64,000 nucleotides of DNA from NCBI GenBank assembly GCA_016874095.1, contig VGVH01000010.1, positions 22,841 through 86,840 of the forward strand, written 5' to 3'. The translations under genes were made by a program, and so were the position numbers. Of the stretch, positions 43,670 through 52,626 are shown one piece after another. This stretch comes from Gammaproteobacteria bacterium. Lineage in GTDB: Bacteria > Pseudomonadota > Gammaproteobacteria > Steroidobacterales > GCA-2729495. The notes under the pieces are model-generated. The model was not told where the DNA came from and made no database searches. It saw only the letters and a program-made list of their open reading frames with translations. Within the stretch, counting starts at the first letter, position 1. Every line of letters starts with the position of its first letter.

Positions 43670-45213
43670 GGCACCGGCACCAGCCCGGGATCGTCCTCGA
43701 GCTGCATCAACCGCAGCGGCAGGTCGCCGCCGGCAGTGTCGTTGAACACGATGGCATAGACTCCGCCGCCGTCGAGTTCGACGTCTGCCGCATACAGCGG
43801 GGTCACGGTGTCCACATCCCCGGCCGTGTCGACTTTCGCGATCGTGAGGCGATAGTCGCCTGGCACGACTGACAGGTAGGACGTGTCGCTACCCAGGCCC
43901 TGGTTCCCGAGCCGGATGTAGGCGTCGTCATCCAGCACGTCGTCCGCGTCATCGGTGATGAAGATGTCGATCTGGTCAGTGGTCGGATCGCCCTCGATCT
44001 CGTCCAGCAGGCCGTTCGACCAGGTGATGATGCGCAGCTGCGCCGTCGGCGCCACCCGTCGCGGCGTCGTCAGCGTCGCGAGGCTGATGACATCCACATT
44101 GGTGGCGCTGTCGGCGACGAGTCCGTTGAACATGAGCGTGGACGCGGTGCCGCCCGGGAAGGTGCCGACGAAGAGCTTGGCCGTAACGCCCGTAGCCGCG
44201 GATTTCTGCACCTTGACCCGGTAGCTGTCCGGATCGGGCTCCTCGACGAAGTTGCCGATGAACTCATAGGGCAGTGCGCAATATCCTGCGACGAAGTCAT
44301 CGTCAGGGTCGTCCGGAATCGGGCAATCCTGGCGGTTCGTGTTACTCGTTGCATCCGTGACCTTGTTCACGAAGACGTCGAGCGGGTACGTGCCCGGGGA
44401 GGCGTTGACGAGCCGGTAGTGCGTATTGAGGTCGCGATGACCGAGCGTGGTGGCGGCCGTTCCGGAAGCAAGCACGACGTTGAACGGAAAATCGGCCGCC
44501 TGCAGACTGAGGCTCGGCACAAGCACGAAGATCAGAGAGCCGGACAGGGAAAGCGAAATGTTTCCGGAGTCGAATACGATGCCGGTGCTGCCGGCCAGGG
44601 TGATCAGCAGCCGCCCCGGCCCGCCCGGCACGAAAGCCTCCACCGATACCTGCGTGTAAGCCAACCCCTCCTCCAACGGCTCCAGCGTACCGATGGCTTC
44701 CGTGTCCTCCGGCGCGAAGTACACGTCGATGGCTGGGGCGCCGACGGCTGCGTGCACGACCCGCACCTTCGTCTGTCCCTGCGGCACCGCCTCTGTGCGA
44801 CCCTCGACGACGATCACCTGCTCCGCGCCATGATGGCCCGCAAGCACCCAGGTCAGTTCCTGGTTGACGTCGAGCGAGAGGTCCAGCGTCCCGTCGTCGT
44901 CCGGCGCCGGCGTGTCGAACAGCGTGTAGATGTTGTCGCCGTCATCCTCGTCGATGTCGTCGTCGCCGTCCTTGTCGAAGCGCGGCAGGTTCTCCTCGAA
45001 CTTGACGGCGTATTCACCGGCCTCGAGCGACAGGAAGGTGCTGGCGCTCGGGTAGTCGAAGCCCGCTGCGCGGACTTCGTCGTCGATGCGCAGGGTCATG
45101 CGGGCGGAATCGGCCACCGCATTGACGAAGCGGAAGCCGCCATTTCGAGCAGTCTGGCTGCTGACACAGCTCGCCAGGACGATCGCGAGGGCGACCAGGG
45201 CAAATCTTCTCAT
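43666..45213 (-). CDS. DUF4397 repeat lipoprotein
   Basis: 515 residues starting MRRFALVALAIVLASC, a lipoprotein signal. Several repeats of the DUF4397 type follow: GFRFVNAVADSARMTL, VRVVHAAVGAPAIDVYFAPED, HYRLVNASPGTYPLDVFV and AQLRIITWSNGLLDEI. They are beta-rich modules seen in cell-surface proteins. Asp-rich stretches (DDDIDEDDGD) may bind calcium. The exact biological role is unknown. Start at 45213 is set by the signal peptide; an extension to 45309 has no family support. Confidence 0.82.
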   Translation of the reverse strand: MRRFALVALAIVLASCVSSQTARNGGFRFVNAVADSARMTLRIDDEVRAAGFDYPSASTFLSLEAGEYAVKFEENLPRFDKDGDDDIDEDDGDNIYTLFDTPAPDDDGTLDLSLDVNQELTWVLAGHHGAEQVIVVEGRTEAVPQGQTKVRVVHAAVGAPAIDVYFAPEDTEAIGTLEPLEEGLAYTQVSVEAFVPGGPGRLLITLAGSTGIVFDSGNISLSLSGSLIFVLVPSLSLQAADFPFNVVLASGTAATTLGHRDLNTHYRLVNASPGTYPLDVFVNKVTDATSNTNRQDCPIPDDPDDDFVAGYCALPYEFIGNFVEEPDPDSYRVKVQKSAATGVTAKLFVGTFPGGTASTLMFNGLVADSATNVDVISLATLTTPRRVAPTAQLRIITWSNGLLDEIEGDPTTDQIDIFITDDADDVLDDDAYIRLGNQGLGSDTSYLSVVPGDYRLTIAKVDTAGDVDTVTPLYAADVELDGGGVYAIVFNDTAGGDLPLRLMQLEDDPGLVPVP

Positions 45214-45311
45214 CGGGGGCTCCGGGTTCAGTTCGCGGCTGCTCCGGCGTTGTGCGTTATGGCAGCTGTCGCGAATGATACAGGGCGGCGGGTCGTTTTC
45301 GCCCCGCACCC

Positions 45312-46517
45312 TCAGAACAGGGGTGGCACCTGCATGCCGCGGATCAGCAGGTTGGGAATCCGCGCCTCGTCCCAGTCCGGGTGGTCTCGACCCGTGCGCA
45401 CGATCACCAGTTCGCGCCCGGGCACGACCCAGACGCGTTGCTTGCCGAGGCCATCGAGATAGAACACGCCCTCGGCGAACGGTTCCGAATGACGGTTCTC
45501 GAAGCCGGACTGCCCCGGGTCATACCGGCGCAGCGGCTCGTGCACGTTGCCGAGCCAGAGCATCATCCCGTAGTTCATGTAGGCGGGCGAAGCCAGGACC
45601 ATCTGCTCGGGCCAGCCCGCGGGAATCACGCGCCGGCCCTGCCAGAGACCGCGGCTGCGCAGAGCCTCCCCGACCCGCGCCCAGTCCATGATCGTGGTCC
45701 ACATGCAGCAGTCCGCGTGCGCCGTTCCTCCCGGGTGATCGACATAGAGCTGCGCATCGCGGGCACCGATCGGCTGCCAGAACTTTTCCGACAGGTACTC
45801 GGCGTAGCGCCGCCCCGTGGCACGCTCGATGACCATCGCCAGCAGCTGCGGTGGCGGATTGATGTGCCGGAAGCTCACCCCGGGAGGGCCCGCGACGGGA
45901 ACACGCAGATTCGCGGCCTCGATATCGGTCCCCATCGCGCGCTCGACGCGCTCGGACCAGGGCCAGAACTCGTAACTTTCTTCGAGGCCGCTCGCCATGT
46001 TCAGCAGGTGCCGGATCGTGATCGGTCGGTGGGTTTCGTCATCCCACTCGGCCAGATGAAAGAAGACCGGGTCGTCGATCGAGCCGATCAGTCCATCGGC
46101 GAGCGCATGACCGATCAGGATGGCTGTGAGTGTTTTCGCCAGGGAATGTGTCCCGAGCGGGCTGTCCGGTCCCTTGCCGTTCCAGTAACGCTCGAACGCG
46201 AGTTCGCCCCGATAAAGGACGATCAGCGAATCACTCGCGTGGACGGCCGCGTAGGTCGCAGCTCCCTCCAGAACGCCGGGGCCGAACGGCGACGTGGCTG
46301 GATCTGCCTGCGCCAGCGGCGGACCGCCTCCGCCCGGGACCAGTTCCAGGGAGTCGTACCAGCTGTAGGCAGGATCGAGCGGGTTGGTCGTGAAAGTGTC
46401 TGCGTAGCGCCGTGCCAGCGTGCCGTAGGCACCGAGCCACGCGGGCAGGAATCCGGCCAGGACCAGCGCGAGCAGCGCGAAAGCCAGCCACCTGCATACC
46501 GACTTGAGCAATCGCAT
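45312..46517 (-). CDS. Serine hydrolase, beta-lactamase class C fold
   Basis: 401 residues. An N-terminal membrane anchor/signal (ALLALVLAGFLPAWLG) precedes a beta-lactamase/DD-peptidase-like domain with the nucleophile motif SLAK at 125-128. Downstream pieces such as HLLNMASGLEESY are usual for this esterase/EstB-like branch, and a KTG-like third motif is not obvious. Natural substrates of such proteins include esters and D-peptides; antibiotic hydrolysis is not implied. Confidence 0.85.
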   Translation of the reverse strand: MRLLKSVCRWLAFALLALVLAGFLPAWLGAYGTLARRYADTFTTNPLDPAYSWYDSLELVPGGGGPPLAQADPATSPFGPGVLEGAATYAAVHASDSLIVLYRGELAFERYWNGKGPDSPLGTHSLAKTLTAILIGHALADGLIGSIDDPVFFHLAEWDDETHRPITIRHLLNMASGLEESYEFWPWSERVERAMGTDIEAANLRVPVAGPPGVSFRHINPPPQLLAMVIERATGRRYAEYLSEKFWQPIGARDAQLYVDHPGGTAHADCCMWTTIMDWARVGEALRSRGLWQGRRVIPAGWPEQMVLASPAYMNYGMMLWLGNVHEPLRRYDPGQSGFENRHSEPFAEGVFYLDGLGKQRVWVVPGRELVIVRTGRDHPDWDEARIPNLLIRGMQVPPLF

Positions 46518-46528
46518 TCAGCTACAGG

Positions 46529-46963
46529 TCACGGACGGCAGGAAGACCCCGTGGCGGGCGCGAGCGGAAAACCGGCCGGCTGCGCCAGCTTGCCCGCGTC
46601 CGCCGGCGGCCGGAGACCGGAGGCGATGCCGTAAAGCCGGCCATCCGGCTCGAGCTGCACGCGGTAGGCGGCACGCAGTATCCAGTCCATGGTGCGAAAC
46701 GCCTCGGCCTCGCCACCCAGCAGGTAGGTCCAGACGCAGCCGCCGACGAACACGGTCATGGGCTGCTGCGGGTTTTTCGGAAACGGCAAAGTGCCCACGT
46801 CACCGGCATCGACCTCTTCATTGTCGATCAGCACGTCGCGCCCGGTGTTGTTGTAAACCTTGACGATGGGCATTCCCGGTGCCTCGTCCAGGAACATCGA
46901 GCAGCCGGCCGCGAATGGCAGCCAGGCAGACAGAACGAGCACTCGGGCGAACACGGAAAGCAT
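46529..46963 (-). CDS. Small predicted lipoprotein
   Basis: 144 residues with a lipobox (LPFAAGC). The rest (VKVYNNTGRDVLIDNEEVDAG ... VFVGGCVWTYLLGGE) suggests a small beta-sandwich, but no family is recognised. It lies 11 nt upstream of the hydrolase gene on the same strand, so the two probably form an operon. The 212 nt beyond its start carry the upstream region of the divergent 47176 gene and no other gene. Confidence 0.65.
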   Translation of the reverse strand: MLSVFARVLVLSAWLPFAAGCSMFLDEAPGMPIVKVYNNTGRDVLIDNEEVDAGDVGTLPFPKNPQQPMTVFVGGCVWTYLLGGEAEAFRTMDWILRAAYRVQLEPDGRLYGIASGLRPPADAGKLAQPAGFPLAPATGSSCRP

Positions 46964-47175
46964 CTTCGGGCTCCTTCAAATTCAGCGCGCCGCTTATGAT
47001 AAACGCAGCACGGGTGTGGCGGGTATTGTGCCGCTTCCGGGGTCCTGCAACAGGACGAACGCCACGTTTTTGGTGGCAGGCCTGACGTCACGTTGCCGGA
47101 GTGTGAAGTGTCTGGGAGAATCGGTCGCAGCAGTCGGGTGCGATAACAAACAGAAGAGCATCGCGGAGGCTGGTC

Positions 47176-47715
47176 GTGGAGCGATTACACAGCCGCCGGC
47201 ACTGGCTGAAGGCCGCCGGTTCAGTGGCTGCGCTGGCATCCCTGCCAGCGGGTATGCGCGCGGCCGCAATGGAACCGCGCCATATCGGCTTCAGACACCT
47301 GCACACCGGTGAAACCCTCTCGATAGTCTATGCCGAGCGCGGAGAATATCTGCCCGACGCGCTGGCCGAGGTGAACAGATTCCTGCGGGATCATCGCACC
47401 GGCGAGATCCATGCGATGGACCCGAAGCTTCTCGACCTGCTGTACGCCTGCAAGCTGCTGGCCGAATCGCGCGGCTCGTTCGAAGTGTTTTCGGGATTCC
47501 GGTCGGCCGCCACGAATGAAGCATTACGCCGGCAGGGCGAAGGCGTCGCCGTAGCCAGCCTGCATCTGGTCGGCCAGGCCATCGATGTGCGTCTGCGGGG
47601 GGTTGCGACCTTTGACCTGAGCGCGATGGCCGTGGAACTCGCAGCCGGTGGGGTCGGTTACTACCCGCGCTCGGACTTCGTGCACCTCGACACCGGGCGC
47701 GTGCGCAGCTGGTAA
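47176..47715 (+). CDS. YcbK/MepK-like DUF882 murein peptidase, Tat signal
   Basis: 179 residues. A Tat-type signal (SRRHWLKAAGSVAALASLPAG) is followed by the DUF882/peptidase M15-like fold. Zinc ligands His130 and Asp137 in SLHLVGQAIDVRL and His170 in DFVHLDTG are in place, as is the SGFRSAATN loop. E. coli MepK (YcbK) cleaves 3-3 peptidoglycan crosslinks, the likely role here. GTG start at 47176 with GGAGG upstream. Convergent with the third Rieske gene, with only one base between stops. Confidence 0.88.
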   Translation: MERLHSRRHWLKAAGSVAALASLPAGMRAAAMEPRHIGFRHLHTGETLSIVYAERGEYLPDALAEVNRFLRDHRTGEIHAMDPKLLDLLYACKLLAESRGSFEVFSGFRSAATNEALRRQGEGVAVASLHLVGQAIDVRLRGVATFDLSAMAVELAAGGVGYYPRSDFVHLDTGRVRSW

Positions 47716-47716
47716 T

Positions 47717-48874
47717 TCAGTCGGCTGCTGGCGTGCGCTTCAGGTCCGCCGCCGCTTCGACCTTCAGCAACGGAACCGGATCGATCACCCAGCCGTGTGG
47801 CTCGCGACGCCGCGCCGGCCCGGGGATCGCATAGGTCCTGTGCGGACGGTCTGCCTCGACCCGCGCCGAATCGATGCGCCAGCCGCGGCGATCCCAGTCG
47901 CGCAGGTACTCGCGATAAGTGGCGACCGCAAGATCCGAGTGCACCAGCAGCTCGTTGGTGTTCGTGTCCGGCGTGAAATACGGTTCCTGGTCGGCAAGGA
48001 CCACGCGGTCCTGGTCACGCACGACCGCGTTACGGGAAAGGAAGCGCGGGTCATGCTCCTCGCCAAGCAGGAAATTGCGTGTTTGCACCAGGAACGAGCG
48101 CTGGTGGCGCGAGTCGGTCGGCGTCTTGAAGACGTTCTGGTTGATGAAGTGTTCGGCGGTCGGCCGGATGCTGGTGATCATGCAGGTCGGGCCATGGTGG
48201 TGTGTGCCCGCCTCGATGGTCGCGTCGTGCGAGCGACCCGAGGCCGCCTGCATCTTCTCGTCCTTCAGCGGCGGCGAGTAATACTGGGTAATGAAGCCGC
48301 TGCCCCAGGGGTGTCGGTCGATCTTCAGCTCCGGCACGAAATACTCGTCGCGCGCGCCGGAGAACCCGTGCGTCGGATGGACGTACTCGTTGTGCGCGGG
48401 GTCCAGCCCGTTCTCGATGTTGCGGCGGAAGTCGCCCTCGCTCGAGTGGTCCTCACAGCTCGCGTGCCAGCCGGGCTGCCCGAACTCCGGGATGGCCATG
48501 ATCGGCGGCCGCTCGGACTCCGGCAGGTCGCCGAGGAATACATGCACCAGACCGTAGCGTTCCTCGACCGGGTAGGTGTCGATGCGCGCGCGGCCGGGTA
48601 TGCGACGCTGGCCAGTGGGGCCCAGCGCCGGGATCTTCCGGCAGATGCCTGCGCCGTCGTACTGCCAGCCGTGGTATGGGCAGGCGATGCGGTCGTGCTC
48701 GAGGCGGCCGCCGGCCAGCGAACCACCGCGATGCACGCAGACGTTGGCGTGGCAACGGACCTGACCGCCCGATTCACGGTACAGCACGAAGTCCTGGCCG
48801 AGCATACGCAGGCGGCGCGGTTCGGCGCCGATGTTGCGACTCCAGTCCGCGGCGTACCAGAAGTTGATGTACAT
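47717..48874 (-). CDS. Rieske [2Fe-2S] oxygenase, catalytic subunit (3 of 3)
   Basis: 385 residues. Rieske ligands C46/H48 (CVHRGGSL) and C65/H68 (CPYHGWQ), then the iron site D158-xx-H161-xxxx-H166 (DPAHNEYVH). Collinear with the other two Rieske proteins (MYINFWY, QDFV, GDLPESERPP, RGWRID), but more divergent, with HHHGPTCMITSI in the catalytic domain. GAGAGGAGG precedes the ATG. It shares its transcript with a small lipoprotein gene upstream. No reductase is nearby; three such enzymes may share one encoded elsewhere. Confidence 0.92.
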   Translation of the reverse strand: MYINFWYAADWSRNIGAEPRRLRMLGQDFVLYRESGGQVRCHANVCVHRGGSLAGGRLEHDRIACPYHGWQYDGAGICRKIPALGPTGQRRIPGRARIDTYPVEERYGLVHVFLGDLPESERPPIMAIPEFGQPGWHASCEDHSSEGDFRRNIENGLDPAHNEYVHPTHGFSGARDEYFVPELKIDRHPWGSGFITQYYSPPLKDEKMQAASGRSHDATIEAGTHHHGPTCMITSIRPTAEHFINQNVFKTPTDSRHQRSFLVQTRNFLLGEEHDPRFLSRNAVVRDQDRVVLADQEPYFTPDTNTNELLVHSDLAVATYREYLRDWDRRGWRIDSARVEADRPHRTYAIPGPARRREPHGWVIDPVPLLKVEAAADLKRTPAAD

Positions 48875-48895
48875 CGCGGCCCTCCTCTCTTGAGA

Positions 48896-49324
48896 TCAGC
48901 TGCCGAGGCGATCGCCGAACTGTTCCTTCAGCGCCGGGTCTTCGACCCAGCCGGCCGGCCGGGCGGCGCGCGGCGCAATGCTGCCCTTGAAGTTCTCCGG
49001 ACCGACGTTGAGCAAGGTATAGGTCAGCGAACCGCCGACATTGCCGGTCTCGGGGCTCTGGGCTGCCGCATCCTTGGTCTGCGCGATCACGTGCAGGCTG
49101 TCGGGCGCGTAATAGGCCTCGGCGTTTTCCGGAACGTTGGGAATCCTGCGCACCGGCAGTTCCTTGCCAGCCCAGTCCGGTGGCGCCGCGGTGTCAGGGC
49201 TCGCCTGTGACACGGCATCCGGCGCGCCGTCCGCTGCTGGTGCCGGCCGAGCCTTGTCTTCACCGCCTGAGCAGGCAGCGACGAGGGCCAGGAGTGAAAT
49301 GACCAGACCCCGGCAAATCCCCAT
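48896..49324 (-). CDS. Small lipoprotein upstream of Rieske gene
   Basis: 142 residues, starting MGICRGLVISLLALVAACSGG (lipobox LVAAC), then an Ala/Pro/Asp-rich linker and a C-terminal part with YTLLNVGPENFKGSIAPR. No family recognised. The start at 49324 is set by the signal peptide. The gene is 21 nt upstream of the Rieske start on the same strand, so they likely form a pair; a role in periplasmic sensing or binding of the pathway's substrate is only a guess. Confidence 0.65.
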   Translation of the reverse strand: MGICRGLVISLLALVAACSGGEDKARPAPAADGAPDAVSQASPDTAAPPDWAGKELPVRRIPNVPENAEAYYAPDSLHVIAQTKDAAAQSPETGNVGGSLTYTLLNVGPENFKGSIAPRAARPAGWVEDPALKEQFGDRLGS

Positions 49325-49463
49325 CCAGAAATGAACCAATGCTGTTCTCCAAGCACCTGTGTTGATCCGCACGTGCCAAGCCGGGCGGCATCGTACCGGT
49401 GCGGCAGATCGCCGCCAGTCGCTATAATCGCCGCCCGCGACCCGGTTGCCTACAGGATTCCGC

Positions 49464-50915
49464 ATGACCAATCAACCGAAGCTGCTGGACCGGCGTACCC
49501 TGATCGCCGCCGCCGGCGCCACCGCCGCCCTGTCGCTAGCCCCAGGCTGCGCCCCCATACCCAATAGGCCGGTGGTCGTGCTCGGCGCCGGGCTGGCCGG
49601 CCTGAGCGCTGCTCTGGCATTGCAGGACGCGGGTCTGGAAGTTCGCGTGATCGAGGCGCGCGACCGTGTCGGTGGCAGGGTCCTGTCCCACCGCAACGTG
49701 CCGGGCAACCCCGAATCCGGCGGCACGTCGTTCGCGCCCGGTTACGCCCGTTTGGTCAGCGCCTGCACTGCCTATGGCGTCGGTCTCGTCGACCTGACCC
49801 CTATCGTGCCGCTGTTCTTCCAGCGCGATTTCTATCTCGGCGGCGAGCGCATCGCCGCCGATGCCTGGGCGACGCACCCGCGCAACCCGTTCCCGGAACC
49901 GATGAAGAAGCTCCTACCCTGGGCCTACCTCGGGGCGGTCGTAGGTACGGCCAATCCGCTGACCACCAACGACGCCTGGGTGGATCCCACCAACAAGGCG
50001 CTCGACGTCTCGCTCTACGGCTGGCTGAGCGCCCAGGGCTGGTCGGATGAACTGATCCGCATGGCCTACGACATCAACCCGGGCTGGGGCGACAACGCCA
50101 GGGATGTGTCGACCCTCATGGTGCTCTGCGCCCTGAAGTTCCAGCAGACCCAGCAGGAGCTCGCCCGCGGCAAGGCGATGGGCTATGTCGCCCAGGGCGG
50201 CAACCAGGCGATACCCGAAGCGATGGCAAAGGCGCTGAAGAACCCTGTCGAACTCAAGCGCCAGGCCGTCGCGATCCGCGCCGATGAAACCGGCGCAGAA
50301 GTGCGGCTGGCCGATGGCGCGGTCATCAAGGCGAGCCATGTCGTGAGCGCGCTGCCCACCACGACCCTGCGCGACGTGAAAATCGACGCGCCGTTGAGCG
50401 CGGCGCAGTCCGAGGGCATCGGCAAGCTCGGGGTGCAGACCATCAGCCTCATGCACATCGTGCCGAAGTCGAAGTTCTGGGAGCTCGACGGCCTCGCCGC
50501 CAGCATGGCGACCGACGGTGCGGTCAACATGGTGCTCGCCGAGCACAAAGGCGCAACACCCGACGAGATCACCAGCCTGACGGTCTGGCTGCGCGGTGAG
50601 AACGCGCGGCGCTTCGACCGCATGAAGCCCGCTGAAGCCATGGCGGCCATCGTGCAGGAGATCGAGCAGTTGCGCCCGGCCGCGAAGGGCCAGCTCGAGC
50701 CGGTCACCTATCACAGCTGGATAAACGATCCGCATTCGAAGGGCGACTGGGCAGTCTGGCATCCGGGCCAGGTCACGGCCTACTCGAGGGCCCTCGCCCA
50801 GCCGGCGGGCCGCCTGCACTTCTGCGGCGAGCACACGGCCGTTTCCAACCGCGGCATGGAAGGCGCCATGGAGTCCGGCGAACGCGCGGCGCTGGAAGTC
50901 CTGCAGACAGCCTGA
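49464..50915 (+). CDS. Flavin amine oxidase family protein, Tat/lipoprotein signal
   Basis: 483 residues. LLDRRTLIAAAGATAALSLAPGC combines a twin-arginine signal with a lipobox-like Cys. The FAD motif VVVLGAGLAGLSAALALQDAG and RVIEARDRVGGRV follow, and FCGEHTAVSNRGMEGAMESG near the C-terminus is the flavin-binding end of monoamine-oxidase-like proteins. It should oxidise a primary or secondary amine in the periplasm, or desaturate a hydrocarbon as some relatives do. ATG at 49464 with AGGA 6 nt upstream. Confidence 0.88.
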   Translation: MTNQPKLLDRRTLIAAAGATAALSLAPGCAPIPNRPVVVLGAGLAGLSAALALQDAGLEVRVIEARDRVGGRVLSHRNVPGNPESGGTSFAPGYARLVSACTAYGVGLVDLTPIVPLFFQRDFYLGGERIAADAWATHPRNPFPEPMKKLLPWAYLGAVVGTANPLTTNDAWVDPTNKALDVSLYGWLSAQGWSDELIRMAYDINPGWGDNARDVSTLMVLCALKFQQTQQELARGKAMGYVAQGGNQAIPEAMAKALKNPVELKRQAVAIRADETGAEVRLADGAVIKASHVVSALPTTTLRDVKIDAPLSAAQSEGIGKLGVQTISLMHIVPKSKFWELDGLAASMATDGAVNMVLAEHKGATPDEITSLTVWLRGENARRFDRMKPAEAMAAIVQEIEQLRPAAKGQLEPVTYHSWINDPHSKGDWAVWHPGQVTAYSRALAQPAGRLHFCGEHTAVSNRGMEGAMESGERAALEVLQTA

Positions 50916-50940
50916 CGCAGCCAACCAGGGTTCACGAATC

Positions 50941-52182
50941 ATGCCGACTTTGATCAGGCCGCTGCGCGGCCTCGGTCCCGCGCCCGGTCGCGCGGCCGAC
51001 GTCATCGCCCCGCCCTACGACGTGCTGAACTCCGCGGAAGCGCGGATACGCGCCCGTGGCAGGCCCGATTCCTTCCTGCACATTTCCAGACCGGAGATCG
51101 ACCTGCCGGAAGGCACGGGGCTGTACGAACCGGTCGTCTACGCCAGGGCCGCCGGGAATTTCCGCAGGATGATCGACGCCCGCGTGCTCGTTCGCGACGA
51201 CGAGCCCTGCTACTACGTCTACCGGCTGCGCATGGGCGACCACGTACAGACCGGCATCGTCTGTGCGGGCAGCGTGGCAGCCTACGACGCCAATCGCATC
51301 CGCAGGCACGAGTACACGCGACCGGACAAGGAGGACGATCGGGTACGGCAGATCACTGCTCTGAATGCACAGACCGGCCCGGTGCTCCTCGCCTACAAGC
51401 CCGACTCGCGCGTGCGCGAGATTCTCGCGGGCGCAGCTTCCTCACGGCCGTTGCACGACGCGACGGCTGATGACGGCATCGTGCACACGCTGTGGCGGAT
51501 CGGTGACGCCGCATCGATCGCTGAACTGAGCCGCCTGTTCGACACCATGCCGGCGCTCTACATTGCCGACGGCCACCACCGCTCGGCCTCCGCCTCGCGG
51601 GTCGCCGCGGCGTTGCGCGCCCGGGCGACGCGGGCCACGGGAACCGAGTCGTTCGAGTATTTCCTCTGCGTCGCCTTCCCGGCCGACGAGATGAAGATCC
51701 TCGACTACAACCGTGTCGTGAAGGACCTGCGCGGCGCGACGGCCGGTGAATTCATGGCGCGGATCGGCACGTCCTTTGCCGTGGAACCGGCGGCCGGTCA
51801 GGCACGGCCCACCGCGCCGGGCGAGTTCGGCATGTACCTCGGTGGCGCCTGGCACCGGCTGCGCATCCGGCGCGAGCTCGTGCCAGCGGATCCCGTGGCG
51901 AGCCTCGACGTGAGCCTGCTGCAGGATCACCTGCTGGGGCCGGTACTCGGCATCGCCGATCCGCGCACGGACAAGCGCATCGACTTCGTCGGCGGCATGC
52001 GCGGACTGGGAGAACTCGAAAAGCGCGTCGACAGCGGCGAGATGGCCGTCGCGTTCGCGCTGTATCCGACGCGCATGGATGCGCTGATGGCCGTGGCCGA
52101 CGCGAACCAGGTCATGCCACCGAAATCGACCTGGTTCGAGCCGAAGCTGGCCGACGGCCTCGTCTCCCACGTCCTCGACTGA
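50941..52182 (+). CDS. DUF1015 family protein
   Basis: 413 residues, full length for DUF1015. Typical marks: the N-terminal IRPLRGLGP ... VIAPPYDVLN, EYTRPDKEDDRVRQITALNAQ, YIADGHHRSASASRVAAALR and the C-terminal FYPT-like ALYPTRMDALMAVADANQVM PPKSTWFEPK. The ADGHHR motif looks like a metal or nucleotide site. In many genomes the family is linked to serine/phosphoserine metabolism, but its reaction has not been settled. 25 nt follow the amine oxidase stop. Confidence 0.88.
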   Translation: MPTLIRPLRGLGPAPGRAADVIAPPYDVLNSAEARIRARGRPDSFLHISRPEIDLPEGTGLYEPVVYARAAGNFRRMIDARVLVRDDEPCYYVYRLRMGDHVQTGIVCAGSVAAYDANRIRRHEYTRPDKEDDRVRQITALNAQTGPVLLAYKPDSRVREILAGAASSRPLHDATADDGIVHTLWRIGDAASIAELSRLFDTMPALYIADGHHRSASASRVAAALRARATRATGTESFEYFLCVAFPADEMKILDYNRVVKDLRGATAGEFMARIGTSFAVEPAAGQARPTAPGEFGMYLGGAWHRLRIRRELVPADPVASLDVSLLQDHLLGPVLGIADPRTDKRIDFVGGMRGLGELEKRVDSGEMAVAFALYPTRMDALMAVADANQVMPPKSTWFEPKLADGLVSHVLD

Positions 52183-52185
52183 GCG

Positions 52186-52626
52186 CTACACCGGTCCGAA
52201 GACGGGAGTCCAGCTCGCGGCGCGACGACCGCGGCGGTCGTCGGCGGTTTCAGCGCGGTAGTTGACCCGGCGTGGTTGCGCGAGCCTGGGCGGTGGTTCG
52301 ATCAGCGCGCTCAGGTTGATGGCCGCGACGGCACCGTTTCCGCCGAGCAGCACCGCGCCCAGGAAGACACCGCATTCCCGGCAGAGGAGGAAATCGGCGG
52401 TGCGATGCGCGAAGCGATAGCGGCGCAACCGGTCAGGCTGGACATAGACGAGTCGCAGGAGCCCCTTCGGATCCGACGTCATCACCGCGCCGTGAGAGCG
52501 GCAAAACCGGCACTGGCAGGCCCGCACCGACCAGCGCCGCGGCGATAGCGTCGTCTCGTAACCGAAGGTGAGCGCACCGCAGTGGCATCCGCCCTCATAG
52601 ACTTTCGGCGCAGCTTTCTTCCGCAT
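52186..52626 (-). CDS. GFA family zinc protein
   Basis: 146 residues with the GFA (glutathione-dependent formaldehyde-activating-like) Cys pattern: GGCHCGALTF, ACQCRFCRSHGA and CRECGVFLGA, giving two zinc sites of the beta-tent fold. Such proteins may form glutathione adducts of aldehydes, though most are untested. The start ATG overlaps the stop of the preceding secreted protein gene (TGATG), so the two are coupled. Basic N-terminus MRKKAAPKV. Confidence 0.85.
   Translation of the reverse strand: MRKKAAPKVYEGGCHCGALTFGYETTLSPRRWSVRACQCRFCRSHGAVMTSDPKGLLRLVYVQPDRLRRYRFAHRTADFLLCRECGVFLGAVLLGGNGAVAAINLSALIEPPPRLAQPRRVNYRAETADDRRGRRAASWTPVFGPV

Noticed and set aside
49914..51005. Minus-strand frame antisense to the amine oxidase
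   Set aside because: It overlaps a well-supported gene over most of its length and shows no motif.
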